NCBI GenBank assembly: GCA_018389105.1
Contig: JACATO010002730.1
Location: 3,516,501-3,580,500, forward strand
Direction of reading: 5' to 3'
DNA: 64,000 bases
Origin: Nautilus pompilius
Taxonomy: Eukaryota; Mollusca; Cephalopoda; Nautilida; Nautilidae
The notes under the pieces were generated by a model, which was given only the letters and a program-made list of their open reading frames with translations, did no database searches and was not told where the DNA came from. Below, piece by piece: positions 15,201-32,313 of the stretch (within the stretch, counting starts at the first letter, position 1; each line of letters opens with the position of its first letter). The translations under genes were made by a program, and so were the position numbers.

Positions 15201-18200
15201 AAGCGTCATTTCGCGCGACTGGCACCAAAAACTACTGAATTCTCAATTTGCCTCAGCAGCAAATTAAGTTCCATTGACATTAATAAAATGTCGCTGTCAT
15301 TCACGTTATCCAAAATCTTCAGCTGTTTTTTTTTTACTAACATTAGAGTTGTCTTTTTCATAACAATATAAAAAATAGGAACATTTCAGCAACGGTAGCT
15401 TTATTTACAAAATATAATTAAATTTACAATTAAAAGAATCTATATATAACGTTTTATTCATTCATTTACTGTACTATCAGTAAGGCCGAGGTAAAATAAG
15501 TCCCTGTTTTATGCAGCATAAATTTTTGTCATCTTTACACTAACCTCTTAACACAAAGAATTCTGTTTATTATTATAACAGTTTATTCTTAACTTACGCC
15601 TCAGGTAGATAGAGTGTTCTGTTTTTATTATTTTTAAAAAAAAAAAATATCCTCGTTTTGTGCTTGAATCTAAATTTAGGTAAATAAATACGCAGCTTAA
15701 ATTGAAAAAAAAAGAAAAATATTGGCCAAGAGAGTAGATCGTGATTGCTAATCACAATTTAACTTTCCCTGGGTTGGCTTCAGGCAGCTCGTGATAGATC
15801 CATTTTTTCCCTCGTATCATTGTTAGCCGGCAACAGTGTTTCTGATCAAGGCGTACAATAGGTAGCTCTGTTGAAACGTTTCTTTTGTCCACGAGCGGCT
15901 TCTTTAGTCTCGCGCTGTTTTTGCTGAGCTCTCCTCCCCATCCTGGCGTGAAATGTGGCTCCTCCAGTCAGCCTCGCGTTCATGTTAGGTGGAGATACTT
16001 CATCAAAACAACTCGCCAAAATTAATTCCCTTCTGTGGCCAGCTGCAGCTTAATGATTACTGACTTACCCCAGGATTATTTTTAAATCATTTCATTTCTA
16101 TTAGACTGCAAAAATATTGTTTTCAACATTTTCACTACTAATTAAGTATACGATCTATACAGTGCGTGCAAAATTTGTTTGCATAGTTTTTTTCTTGAAA
16201 AATTATTATCAGACGAATCAAAAGAACCAACTCGAGTCGGTATTTAATAAAGAAAATATTCGCGCGATTTACACTTCTTTCCTATTGAGTGTTCGCTTAT
16301 TTTTATGCGTACAATAAATTATTCCCTTTAATAACTTGCTTTTTCTAAGTACAGTGATTTACTATTGTTTTAATCACTTGTAGGTGGTAGTATTTTGTGC
16401 TGTTTCATGATTCACATGGCTCTTGTTGGAGCTTTTCAATGGATACTTTTTCGTTGTGGTTAGTTTTATTGTTCCAAATAGCTGAGTCGGGTGTAGTCAT
16501 CGTGCCGCATCTAGCACAAAGGTAAAATTATTACTGATATATTACTTAATGAAAGTAAAGGGATAATTGGGAAATTTCCCCCAACAAAGTAATATAAGCT
16601 AAATTAACTTATGGTCTTACGTTTCGAGAGAAAAACATTTTCCATTTAGAATCTGACGACTGTCTTTGATTGTACGACTGTTGATCGGAACCAGCCATTT
16701 CTGTTTTCAACTTGTGCACCCGGCGAGCTACCGGCATTCACAAGAATTATAGAATCTCGTTCGTGCACTTAATCTCTAGTGAAATCTTCAAAGACTTTTA
16801 TGGTTCTTTATGCAGCCATTAAGGAGGAAGTAAGGTAAGTTTTTGTGCAGGGTTTAAGTAGTGTTATACATCTCAGACGTTCGTGTCCATAACCAATTTT
16901 ACTGATGGTACGTAGATAATTGCAGGCCGCACATGTTCTTCACAAATACCCGATGCCTCTTTGATCTGGCTAGACAACTTAGATATATGTCATCTATAGA
17001 TCTCTGCAAATCTTCGAACTATATAGAAGGAAGAAAAATAATGAATGCGCAAATTCAAACACTAAAAGGGTTCACTCGCGAATTTAATATATTTCAGAGG
17101 GTAGACTAAAGCATAGGTGGAATGGCCACATAAAAAACATAGCAAATAGCAGGTGTACGTTTTATCGCCCAATGATAAACATCTAGAGAAACCTGACATC
17201 ATCACACACCAAAGGCACTCCTGAAGATTAAATCCTGACGAGGGCAGCAGGAAAACGTTTACGGGAGCACGTGTCTGTTGTTTGTGTTCCTTAATAAGGC
17301 AATTGGAGATGTCCTGACTAACACTATTTTTCTCCATTTAATCTTATAATTATTTTACAGAAAACTGACATTTTTAGTTACAACAGAAAAAAATATTTTA
17401 TCATGCATATATTTGTTTTCCAAACAAAAATATAATAAAGCAAATAATTCGCCATTGTGGTTTTTGTCTGTATACCCGATAGATGTAATGTGAACGCGTT
17501 AATGGCACTCATCCCTCTGGTACATAACATAAAGTATTTGTCCTATCCAAACTCATATGCTTGGTATTGGCAAAAGATAAAGAAACAAATCCTTTTATAA
17601 ATAAATAACGACTTTATGGCATCGCACCCAGTACGAACCTTTTTGATCAAATAACTAAAGAAAACGGAGATCTGGTTTATTAACGTTAAGTTTTTTATAG
17701 TAATAAACATCTGTTGTGAAGGCTTTCACTTAATAAAGTAGATTGTTTTGGTATTTTGGTAAGCAATCAGTTCAGAATATCTCTACAAATTTCTGTGAAG
17801 ACACCTGTTATTTTATATTAATTGTTCTCTTTCTCTCTTCATATCTCTGAAGAAAACATTTAGCAGGAAGAAAAACATTAAATGTAGTTTTGTTTCTTAT
17901 TAGTTTTCTTGAAAATACAGTACGCGAGGTACTTTCTGTGATCGATCTATTTGATTGCATTGAAAGTTATATTATATTTGGTAGGATTATCGTTGGTTAG
18001 ATAATTTTATTTAAAATATTTTACTTATTTTGCTAGAACTAAAAGCAGTACCGTTTTCCTAAGAGCATATTCACAAAGGAGCTGGCAGCCTTCGGTATGT
18101 ACTTTTGCTTTATTCAAAATTAGGCTTCAATTAAAATAGAAGAAAATAACTGTCTTTGTAATTGTGTAGCTGCGAGGAAAGAGCGTAAGCAAATTTTTTA

Positions 18201-19084
18201 AACTACACAAATATGATATATTTATTGTTCGCATAATCCACAAGATGTCACTAGCAAGCCGTCATTTAGCACCACGTCACCACTAAGAAACATCAGTGAA
18301 ACGTTACAGGTAGATGCCATCATTATGCAGAATAATTCAAGCTGGTGTCATCACTAGCTTGTTCTTCTCAGTCAAAATAAACAAATCTTAAGAGAAGAAA
18401 CATAGAAAATTAAAGAGAAGAATTCCATAAATAACTAAACGATTTTCCGCCTCTAAAAAATTAAATACGGAAACCTTGAGAAAGAAAATCGCCACAATTT
18501 CTTATTTATTCAAATTATTAGTTTATCAACGACGCATCTTGGCTTGAACAAATGAAAATAATAACTCGCGTATTATTATTTTATTATTATTTAATTTTCA
18601 TTCGGTCAAGCATCACGTAAAATGATATTTTTTAAAAACATTAAAAATTGATAATTTATATTTTTGTATTAGTCTTTGAGTGAGATTTTATTTATGTATT
18701 TTTAACAGCACTGGAATTACTGCGATTTTAGAGATTCTTTTTCTGTATTATCCTTGGCATTTTTAAAACTTAGAAATATATTACTCATTTTTATCTTTAT
18801 GAATAAACTAGTCAACCCTAACCGACTATTTTCTGCTTGATGTGAGTTTGCTTTAAATTTTTGGCAGTATTTTCAACTATGCTGGATTATTTTGTTAATC
18901 ATGGCTGCTGAAATCTGTCTATATTAACAGCTGCTATCATAATAAAACAATATATATTATATATATACGGTCCATTTCGATAAATCTTTCTAGTTTTAAT
19001 CTTAAATACGTAAAATTATAAAGAAATAGTAATGACTGTATATTTTGACATTTCCTATTGCTAAAAGAAATATAATTGCTGGCA
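6245..19084. other. AT-rich non-coding stretch
   Basis: About 12.8 kb with no supported gene, RNA gene or transposon. Several short frames (10400-10654 minus, 12656-12853 plus, 13013-13243 plus, 16117-16317 plus, 17062-17337 minus) lack any recognisable motif and have codon use like the surrounding DNA. Part of it may be intron of a gene whose exons lie outside the window, but nothing in the sequence proves that. Confidence 0.55.
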
Positions 19085-19265
19085 TATCGGGAGCGGAGCG
19101 GTGGTTAGATGGCTGTTGTTGTTATATGCTATGATTGAAGATCTTTGTTCGAATCCCGATTAGGATCGGCTCGGTTTGACGACCACCCTGGTTTGGTTAC
19201 TCGCTGTACTTCGTTATAGTAAATGGTCGCTTACGCATTTCCTTTGGGAAAACCTGAGCGCCATG
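19085..19265 (+). mobile_element. tRNA-derived SINE copy
   Basis: An A-box-like segment (agcggtggttagatggc, about 19096-19112) is followed by a canonical RNA polymerase III B box, gttcgaatccc, at 19147-19157. After the B box comes a TCGGTTTGACG segment that resembles a core found in other copies in this window. The A-to-B spacing suits a tRNA-derived promoter, but the sequence does not fold into a proper tRNA with a paired acceptor stem, so a SINE head is the better call. The 3' limit is uncertain. It lies directly upstream of the mariner relic, which may have been truncated in the same neighbourhood. Confidence 0.6.
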
Positions 19266-19289
19266 TTGATCGCTTGGCATTTTAAGTAT

Positions 19290-19676
19290 CACATATGGTT
19301 GCGTATTTTGGGGCCTATATTTTTGTGAAAAAAACCCACCAATTCAGAGCGTTATTGTAACGAAATACTGCATCCTTTTATTGGTGAATTAGATGAAGAA
19401 GAAATCGAAGGCGCCTACTTCCAACAGGACGGAGCCACCGCTCACACGTCTGCTCAATCGATGAAACTGCTGGAAGAAGTGCTCGATGATCGACTGATAT
19501 CGAAAGGAATTTGGTCTGCACGTTCTCCTGACCTCACGCCCCCGGACCCTTACCTTTGGAGAGCACTGAAAGCGAAGCTCTTTGAACATAACCCCCATTC
19601 CATCGATGAAGTGAAGAGAAAAATCATCAATTTAATTAGAGGAGTAACATCTGAAGAATTGCAAAACGCTTTATGA
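19290..19676 (+). pseudogene. mariner-like transposase relic, C-terminal half
   Basis: Decayed part of a Tc1/mariner superfamily transposase, the enzyme that cuts and pastes the element at TA sites. From 19329 the frame is open to a stop at 19674-19676. It contains the second catalytic aspartate in YFQQDGATAHTS and the later SPDLTPPDPYLW motif, with 38 residues between the QQD aspartate and the aspartate of PPDP. Upstream of 19329 the match continues only across frame breaks (a GPxF-like stretch around 19300-19325). The N-terminal DNA-binding domain and the first catalytic aspartate are missing, and no initiation codon is plausible. The final LQNAL stops earlier than I would expect for the family. 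The copy is not functional. A 3' terminal inverted repeat follows at 19778-19799. Confidence 0.85.
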
Positions 19677-19777
19677 ATATTTAAAAGACGTAAAACGTGT
19701 GAGCTCATTTTTCAGAGTTTACTGTAGGAGTTAATGCATTGAAATATTGAAATAAAAACAATAAATTTTCTACCGCA

Positions 19778-19801
19778 TAGTTACTTTTTGATCACCCTGT
19801 A
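19778..19801 (+). repeat. 3' terminal inverted repeat of mariner relic with TA target site
   Basis: The sequence reads tagttactttttgatcaccctg and is followed by TA (19800-19801), the target dinucleotide of this superfamily. Its reverse complement, starting CAGGGTGATCAAAAAG, has the look of a mariner terminus. I found no matching left-end repeat upstream, so the 5' part of the element has been lost. Confidence 0.65.
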
Positions 19802-19809
19802 TGTGCGTG

Positions 19810-19842
19810 TACACACACCACACACACACACACATACACACG
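19810..19842. repeat. (AC)n microsatellite, interrupted
   Basis: AC repeats broken by a CC and a T, starting about 10 bp after the mariner 3' end. Confidence 0.85.
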
Positions 19843-23447
<3,605 letters not shown>

Positions 23448-23560
23448 GCGTCAGTCGGATGAGTGGTTAAGAATCTTTTGAACTTGAAGTAGATTGCAAA
23501 CCGGATCGGGCTGTTTGCCAGGGTTTAGCTGATTGATTGAGAAACTGACACAACGTGAGA
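23448..23560 (+). mobile_element. tRNA-derived SINE fragment
   Basis: The segment cggatgagtggttaag (23456-23471) closely resembles the A box of a tRNA-Ser/Leu-type promoter. A degenerate B-box-like stretch follows near 23493-23510. The copy is degraded and its limits are approximate. Confidence 0.45.
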
Positions 23561-24479
23561 TTACTTAAATACACTGTTGTGTGTGGACATGGTAAAAACA
23601 GGATCTAAAAGGTTTAAATCGTATAATAAGTGAAACTAATAATTGGCAAAACTATTTTAAAAGTTATTATTAGCAAAAAAATCACTTCAGGATGTCAGGA
23701 ACAATCCACACTCTTAGTCTTTATACACTTTCATAAATAAAACAGATTTGAAAAAATCATTTGTTCATAGATTTATCATTTATTTCTGAGAAATTTGATG
23801 AATGTGAATGGAACCTTACTTTATCCTTGCTTCAAATATCAATTTCAAATTGTAGTTCTATTTATTGATGATTCAATACTTTACTTTTTTTAAATAGGGA
23901 AGTTGCATTATTTGATTTTTTCTCAAGGAACACTATATTTATACCATAAATATCGCTCCCAGACAGGAAAATGAACATATGAAAACTAGTTTAACATTTA
24001 GATCATCTGTTGTCGATAACAGCTCCAAAAGCGTGTAGCGCTCTTGCTTGCAATGGCGGCGGATATAGTTCGATCTTAAATGCGGTCTCGCGACGTATTT
24101 GTTAGTTTCTAACGCTTTTCTACACCGATCTCTCATTCTTGATTTTTCTCGAGACACTCCGGGTTTCTTACATCAACAATCAAAAGAATCATATTAGTTT
24201 TTTTCTTCTTCTTTTCCACCATTTAAGTTGTACGTGACTACTGACCCGGGATACCAGTGTTATTTTACACGTTTGCGAAATACCTAACCTTAATCATCAG
24301 TTCCATGCATAGAAACTAAACTCATATTCATTTATTATTTGAAATAAATCCAACGACATTTCATATTTTTATACAGTGAAGGTCATAGACCTGACGCCGA
24401 CGGGCCTGTTGATAATATTTTGTATTATTTTGTACGCCATTTTCCATTCACCTAGTCTCCGTGGTTCTGCGACATAACA
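23561..24479. other. non-coding stretch
   Basis: No supported gene. The minus-strand frame 23939-24157 is Arg/Lys-rich but has no recognisable domain. It could be unrelated sequence next to the Tc1 relic that follows. Confidence 0.45.
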
Positions 24480-25400
24480 AAACAATCGCTATTTTGGTGG
24501 CACAGCTCATTTGCATCACCACGGGTGCGCATCGTATTTGGAATACTCTCCGCTAATTTGGTGTACTGTTCCGGAAATTATGTTTATTCAAGATTTCTGG
24601 ATTTCAGCAAACCAATCAGGCATATTCGGGAGTTTCTGACGCTGAGCATTGCACTTTACGATGTGCCAAAGGTTTTTATATAATTTAAAGCCGACAATAG
24701 GGTGGAAAATCTAAGACGTTCGTACCATTGCCAAATTTTTATGGATCTAGCTGGATGGCATCGCGCATTATCATGGTGAAATTGCTAGTTTATTGTCGTA
24801 TTTTTTATACGTATGGATCCATTTGATTACGGAAGATATCCAAGTAGCCGTGTTGATCCACTGTGCCATGAATCTGGAACAATTCCCAGACAATAACCGA
24901 CCCCACTTCATGTTTCACCGTTGTTATCACTTCCCTCTTATCAAATTTCTCATTTTTCTGGCGGTGGACATAAGTTTATCCACCAAACTCACTGAGTTTG
25001 TTCAATCTTTGTGCGTCCAGAACACATATGTATGTACAAAAAAGATAATCGTTTATGATGATTTTAGAAGGGATTCGACCACACAGTTCAGCTTTTCTCA
25101 AAAGACAGCAGAAATCCTGATATCTTAGAACCGGATAATCTCAGCCTAAATTTTCACCGAGGTCTTCTTCCTGTATTTTTTTTTTATTTATGAAAGCCAA
25201 TTTTATTCTTTATCCGTTCATTCATTTTCCTGGGTCTTCTAGATTTCGGAAACGATTTATAAGATCCAGGTTTCTTCCAGGAATACCAACTTTTATCGTA
25301 GGCTGTTTTACTGCATTTGACCTCCGTGGCAATAATGCGAAATAGTTGATTTTGTTTGCGCAATTCAACAATTGGTATTCGCTTTGTTTAGCTAAGAACT
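24480..25400 (-). pseudogene. Tc1-like transposase relic
   Basis: Read on the minus strand, successive frames give the order of a Tc1-type transposase. An N-terminal helix-turn-helix region (about 25367 down to 25223) contains IATEVKCSKTAY followed by KPGSY and a GRPRK-like RRPRK basic motif. A decayed SDES...FGSDGR region follows (about 25000-24960), then TVKHEVGSVIVWE (about 24925-24880). The C-terminal LAESIPNTMRTRGDAN lies around 24565-24508. Many stops and frameshifts separate these blocks and the catalytic triad cannot be read intact, so the copy is dead. The plus-strand frame 24793-25128 is its antisense shadow. A sequence beginning tacagtgaaggtcatagac near 24375 might be an end of the element, but no partner repeat was found. 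Confidence 0.72.
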
Positions 25401-28400
25401 TCTATCTACAGTTTTTCTGGGGTTGTTGGTGATGCCTGGTGTAAGTTACTGAATGTAGTGGTCCACCGTTCCGTTTGGCTACTCTCTTTGCCAACTGTTG
25501 AAGTGAAGTGAACTTGCTGCCCCCCGGTACCTTCCTGATGACCGACCACACGTGAGCGCTACGTCGACAAAGTTTATATTTTCAGGCACGCATGCTGTGA
25601 GGAAAGGAGCTACAAGTAAATAAGATAAATATATGCTTTTGTTTCACTAAATTCTTTCGACTCCAAATTTCTGAGTGAGAAAACACCTTTATACCGATCA
25701 GAGCATTGGGACAATCCTACCTTTCCCTCCCTCCAGAGAGAGAGGGAGTAGGGTTGGGTAGCCGTCTCGCAGTCTCAATGTAAACTAATTTTGGCTAAAA
25801 TCCTTTAAGACCATAAGTTTTCATTTTAAAAAAATTATCAATTTTAGTTACTAATCGAAATTTAAATAAAATTTCTTTGCACCTAAAAAAAAAGATCTTT
25901 GCCTGTACCCATTTTTAATGAAGCTAAAAATATAATAAAGGTCACTTCTAGGATCTAATTTTATTCAACAAATTTGAAATCTATTATAAACATAATTTGA
26001 AATAAAAGAAATGACAAGAATATAGTGGTCGAAAATGGATGTAGTTCCGATGGTCAACACTAGAATTAGCTCATATTGTATAATTGTTTACAATTTTTGT
26101 ATGTAATGCAAGATAAACTACTGCTCTTTCTTTTGCAGAAAGACAGAGACCAGATTTTATCATATTCATACATGGATAAGAAAATAATTCACTAATTATG
26201 TTTCACCTATTATTTATTATAATATAATGAAAACTTTGACTTTCTACTTTTTAACTGATTTTTCAGGAAAGAATTTCCTGCCGTCTTGAACAGAATTGAC
26301 TGCTTCTAAGATTTACTAGTACCTCTTCAAGATTTCCGTATGTAGGCATTGTTATTTTGTCATTGAACACGAAACCTTTAGCTATCAGTTAACAGTAAAA
26401 GTTAGAGTTGAGCCTTGAGCAAGATAATTTATGTTGGATTTTGATTTGTATCTACAGCCATGATGGAAAATTGCTTGGTCTCACCCGAGAATTTTATAAT
26501 TTTGCTTGATATTGTTGAATTATGACCGCTGAATGTTCATGGTAATGTTACGTTAATGCCATCTGAAGTCTAACTTGTACACAGCTGGTTTCGGAAAAAA
26601 TCTTGTAAATCATCATATCAAGTGGGAAGTATTTAAACAAAAAAAACAATTTGGAAGTACTCATCGAAGCCGTGTCATACTATATGATCCTGATTTTCAG
26701 ATAGCTTTTTGTTATTGCTATTTCTAGGATGAAACAAAACTTATGATCATATCTTTTACAAGTGGATGGAATACTTTAGGAACGCTAAACCTCTCTTTGT
26801 TTTACTCGACCTTTTAAATATATGTAGATTATACTGCTTGGTGACTTAAATGAACTGTGCACACTGCCAACAGTAAAATTTTTTTTCTTTTTTCAGAGTC
26901 GATTTATCGAGCACAAGCAATAAATATTTATTAATGAGAGCTAACAAACCAGACAGTTTCAAGCCATCCAATTAACACCTTTAACGGCGTAGAAACTGTA
27001 ACCATATTTGGCTTTGTTTTGGAACACACTACAGTAAAAAATTCCCTTTTAACTGATGGTAATTTTAAGTGACATGCAACCACTTTTAAGTAGTAAAAAT
27101 ATTTAATGTTTGCTCAGTACAGGTGCAACATAAGAAGTGGTTAGTAAGTAATATTTGCAATAACAATGAGGTATGGGAACAAAGAAAGGCCAGGATATAA
27201 AAAGGTTTACATAAAACTACCAAAACCATATGCATCTATACATTTTATAAATTAGATTAAATAAGTAATTGGATTTAAAATGTATATTAAAATATTTAAA
27301 TTGGATATATGTAATAAATAAATGAATAAATAAATAAAGACTTAAAACTACTAAAATATTCATAGACTAAAATTCTAATATTAACGTCGCTGAAGTAATT
27401 GGTTATTATGCCGTTTTTTCGCAGAAAATATTTGAAAAATTTTAAGTTTGAGAAATAAGGAAAAATTTTGGTTGATCTATGAAGGAACTTTATTTTTAGT
27501 TTTCTTTCGAAGTTTACTAACGTTGTGACACAAAACTAAGTTATAATACTTGCAGGATATGTTGAAAATATTGACGTCATTGTTGATGGTAAGTAATTTT
27601 ATTTCTACATTGATGGATCAAATCCAAAATTTAGATAGGTAATTCTTTCGCTAAATTTACAATATTTTTTACCAAAATTTAAATTATCAAGGGAATTGAA
27701 ATTTTATACGTAACTAAAGATAACTTTAAAAAATAATAAAATATTGCCATATTTATTCTTTCAGTAAATAATGAAAGCAAAACGCCACAAGCAATACACT
27801 GAATGTTTATTCTGGCAAATAGGGTAGCTATGCTCACGCATTTAGATAAGATGCGAACATCAATTTGGAGCAATACTACGTAGTTATTGAGATAAAATGG
27901 AAATTTATAGCAACCTTGGAGTACAACTTTTTGACTGTAAGATATCCTTATGGTGAAATACGTTTGATAATGATAAGTAAGAGGAAACAGCGTGTTATGG
28001 GTTAAAGCCCAAAACTCCAAAAGCAAAGTTATGGGACGAGAAACTGGTGCTCAAATCAACTCGTGCAGTAAAATCGTACTGGCATTGATCGAGATGTATT
28101 TATTGTTATGAAAAACTCTTATTTTCATTGGTGCTCACATAAGGATCACATTTACCACCTCCCGTTTTCCAGAATGCCTTTGCAACGAATGCTGAAAATC
28201 AGTAGCCTCACGAGACGAGGCTATCTCAGAAAATTCCTCCTATAATAATCGTCTGGACTTTGGACTAATTGACTGCTCACTATCAATTAATATTGACACT
28301 GTATCAGTGACCTCGGGATTTAAAGTACTGGACGATTTTCATATAGCTTGAGCATATTTATCCTTAACATTTCAAGTAAGCGTCATGGTTTTACACAGAT

Positions 28401-30879
28401 GATCAAAAGTTATTATTGAACCTAAAGTCAGACGCTGAAGAGATTGATCTCGGTAAATTTTCAATTCAAAAAGCTCATTTTCGTTTAAATGGTGAACTGA
28501 ACAAAAACTTATCGTTATCTGGTCTTTAATAGATACTATAAGAAACCACTATATTTATTTGGTACTACTGATAAAATAGAGTATTTCCTTTCGTCTAGTG
28601 GTTATATTAGATTTTAAAAACAGCTTAGTGAAACCAAGCGATACTGGATTATTTAAAGTAGACCATTATCTGGCAATCTTCGTTCACATGATGAAAATCA
28701 CCTTAAAACTAAACTTTATAAACTTTAGTAAGATTACATATTAAAATTAATTTTAATTAAATGTTGACGTTTTGCCAAATTTACTAGCAGAAATGGATGT
28801 CGATCTAAAAGATTATTTCTTCTCTGGTACACATTTGTGGGATACCCCTTACAGAATACAGATCGCTTCTAGCGTATATACAAAATTATTTCTCTCCTAT
28901 GTCTTCGTTCGTACCAAAATAATAGCTCTTTCTTCCTTCTACTAAAATCTATTTTCCTTGAGTAAGGTTCTGAAATTTTCAAGAAATTACCAGTATTATG
29001 TTGCTAGGTTAAAAAATAAAATGTCTCTGCATGCAGGCAACTTCCAATTGTATTATTTAAAACAAAACAGTTTCTGAATGTTAATTAACCAGCTTAAGTC
29101 AGAATACAGATGACATCTGCTCTCCGATACCTAGTCTATCTGCAACCGAACATCTATCAAACTAAGGTAAATTGATGTCAAGATAAAATGATACAATGGC
29201 GATTGCAGTAATTAGAGTGTCCAAAGTCATGTCTTAATGAAAAAAAAAAAAACAGAGAGCAAACATCATAGAGTGAAGCTATACAAACAGAGTTTATTAT
29301 AATAGCGTTTATCATCTTATGTATTCAACAGCTAAAGGTTTACATTTTGCATTTCTTTCTAAAAGTTTTATATGTTTCCTATAATTTTTTTTCGAAAATT
29401 ATCTACGCAGGAATCAAACTGTGTGGTTGGAGCCACGGGCCTGCTGCAGAATTATAACAGTTTTGGCCAGTGTGGCCTGACAACCTGTGTCAGCATAACT
29501 TCAAGATCTCACTTTATTAGACCAGTGTCACCACCGAGTTTACTTGAATTCTTTGAAATTAATTTCAAAAATGGTGATCAAAACTAAATAAGTTCAGCTG
29601 AGATTACCAGTGAAATTCTAGAGTATTTTTTCTGTTAAAAATGGAACGTTCATTAAGCAAAACCTCGAAGTTCAAAAAAGTGAATCTTAAACCGCAATAG
29701 TAGCAGCAACAGGAAAAAAAATATCATAAGCAGGTGATCTTTCATGTATGGATTTTTATGGAACTTCTTTTCAAATTCACTTTGTGTGTTGGTGAGCAAA
29801 CATAGGATAGTAAACAGCCCACACGCCTGGGTTAGTGAGAGGCTTGGCTTCATTTAGTTTTTTTCCAAAGTACGAACATAAGAAGCCGAAGGAACTTTGG
29901 TATTTACATAATTACTAGCTATCGCCAGTCATTAAAGATAAATAAGAGATGAAGTTGTACCAAGTATCTTTTATGTACATAAAGACTGAAAAGTAAAAAG
30001 AAAAACGATAACAAAGTATTGTTTATCACGTTTATTTCTTCCGTATTTAATTTACAAAATTCGTTGCTTTTTTCTAAATATGTATGAACGATATTAGTTT
30101 ATTTTAATATCTCAAATTAATAACTACATAACTTCAAAATCGTAGCTAGCAAATTGATCTTGATAGCCAGATTAACTAGGTATATACTAAGTGTCTGATT
30201 GAATTTACTGCTTCCATAGATAGTATATGGACAGATAAGGTAACTAGGTAAACTATTTAGAAATTACATCCTTTTAAAATAAATTGATACAAATTATTTG
30301 ATAAAGCAGACAATTATTATGAATCAGGAATGCAACTCCTCTCCTTTGCCTCAACGCTAATAAAGACTATATCAGAACAGTAGCAGACACGTCGTTTTTA
30401 AGAAATAAGAAGATGCATTTTACACACATAAATCTGTTAATGTAAATATTTTCTATTATCAATCTTGTAAACATCAGTTTATTAAAGGTACATCTTATTC
30501 ACTTGTAGTTGCAATTTCCACAAAAGTAAAAAAAAAGGTATTTTTGGTATTAACGTGGTAATATTCATAAATAATTTAGGCAGATCGTTTTTTCCTGCTA
30601 TAAAATATTCTCAGTATTGCTGAATTAACTTCTTTAGTTTCGAAAATTTTCTGCTCAGCACATAGCAATTCTGAGCGTATTCCATATTCTCTATTAGCAT
30701 ATTCTTGGATCTTTTAATGTTGAATTTATTTTTCATTAGCTCAGCCCTTCTAATATCTCGTTTTGGTGTAACTATAAACGTTCATGTTTAGTATAACTTT
30801 AGCGTAAATTTAAAAATGAATAATAGTATCATTCTTTTTACATCCAAAACTTTGCCAATTAAGATTTTGGTCATCATTA
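25401..30879. other. AT-rich non-coding stretch
   Basis: No gene, RNA gene or transposon is supported across about 5.5 kb. The longest frame, 27679-28026 (minus), is an AT-biased hydrophobic sequence without motifs. Short frames at 29372-29587 and 29653-29853 look like chance. Poly-A and poly-T runs are common. Confidence 0.55.
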
Positions 30880-30985
30880 GTAGGTGCTATCCCAGATTCG
30901 GGGATCAGCAGTTCTAGATCACATTCATGCTCCAACACTGACTAGATAGAAAGGGTTCTCGTATGGTGGGATCCCATAATCAAAC
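30880..30985 (-). mobile_element. possible tRNA-derived SINE fragment
   Basis: On the minus strand a segment ctagtcagtgttggagcatg (30926-30945) resembles a tRNA A box. It is followed by gctgatccccgaatctggg (30891-30909), which resembles a B box or T arm with changes. This is the weakest member of the SINE set and may be coincidental. Confidence 0.3.
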
Positions 30986-32313
30986 GTATTAGTTACTGTG
31001 AGCAAAGCATCTTTTTAAAGTTATTTAAAATAATCCTCTTGCAAATGCATTCAATCAGAAACAAACAAAAACATCTGCATTCGCACGTTAATCGGTTGTA
31101 GTGGATTAGAAATCATGTAATAAAAAAGGATTCGAGTTTCCTCTAGCAGTTAGTATTTCAGCCGCATAAACAGCGACTACGAAATATACGAGTATGTTTC
31201 CCAATGACTTTTGTTCGTATGACAGCCTTCAACCAATAAAATTAGAACTAAGATGCTTCGAAACGCTTCAGAAACATTCTTCACTAGTTGCTTCTCTCCT
31301 CATTGAATTAAGCGTCTCTCATCTCCACAAACCATACTTCACACTGCCGTGAAGCCTTGAATGACGGTCGATTTAATAACATATCGCCCTGCGAGCTAGA
31401 ACTGCTTGTTGGCAGAGTTATCTGCTGAACAACATCGTTTTAATATTCCATCGATTGTCGCAGATTGGTTTCTTCGTTGGTTCATTCGTTACGTCACCCT
31501 ACACGTGGTCGAGGCTAATGTATCCGCTCTATCCTGAAGACTATTTAACAGTTGCTACGATTTGCTTGCCAACTTTACTCTATTTAGGAAACCCACCCAC
31601 GAAAGTGCAGAAAGTGGCTTTTTGGCAAGAGTCACAAAGACGTTTTTTTTTAAATCATTTTTTTTTACTCTTAACTATAAATTATAGAGTTTTAGCGTCT
31701 CTGACTGTCATTAATCATTCAATGACATTGTAATTTATTTATTATAATATAAGTAACCATATACGCTAATAAATATTCATTGATGTTCTCACCATGTGTT
31801 TATGCCTTTGTACATTAGGATCTAATGTCTTTTAAAAGTGAGTTAATAACTTGCCTGACAGAAAGTGAAATACACACAAAGCGGTGATATTATGACCAAC
31901 ATCAGGCAACTTATTCCGTTTATGTGAGACCGCTTCTTTATTTGAAATTTAAATTCAGCCTTTTTATTGGTGGTAAGATACGATTAATTATTATCGTTAG
32001 CTTAATATTATTCTTTTATGTCTGCTTGTATTTTTATTGAATTATTTTTAAAAAAGAAATTGAAGAAAAAGTATAACAGCACGCGACATAAAGTATGCGT
32101 CCGAATCGACGTTACGTCATGTTCAAGTGCCAATGGATTACTATTTCTCTACAAGCAGCGTGCCTATATTAAACAATGACACTTCGTGCCTTGTATACGG
32201 TAATACTGAAAGTGGTTTCAATACAATGTTATTAATTATCAACACATCGACCATAAACACACCGATCCAATTGCAGTTATATGCAGGGTGAAATAATAAT
32301 TTTCTAAATTCAT
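30986..32313. other. non-coding stretch
   Basis: No supported gene. The frame 31455-31733 (plus, 92 codons) has no recognised domain, and its tail is encoded by T-runs. I treat it as chance. Confidence 0.5.

Noticed and set aside
19096-19160. Possible tRNA gene (A and B boxes)
   Set aside because: No paired acceptor and anticodon stems could be drawn. The same B-box plus 3' core recurs elsewhere, which fits a SINE.
24793-25128. 111-codon plus-strand open frame
   Set aside because: It is antisense to a Tc1-like relic whose motifs are read clearly on the minus strand.
27679-28026. 115-codon minus-strand open frame
   Set aside because: Hydrophobic, AT-biased sequence with no recognisable domain, regulatory context or exon structure.
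31455-31733. 92-codon plus-strand frame
   Set aside because: No recognisable domain, and the C-terminal part is encoded by T-runs.
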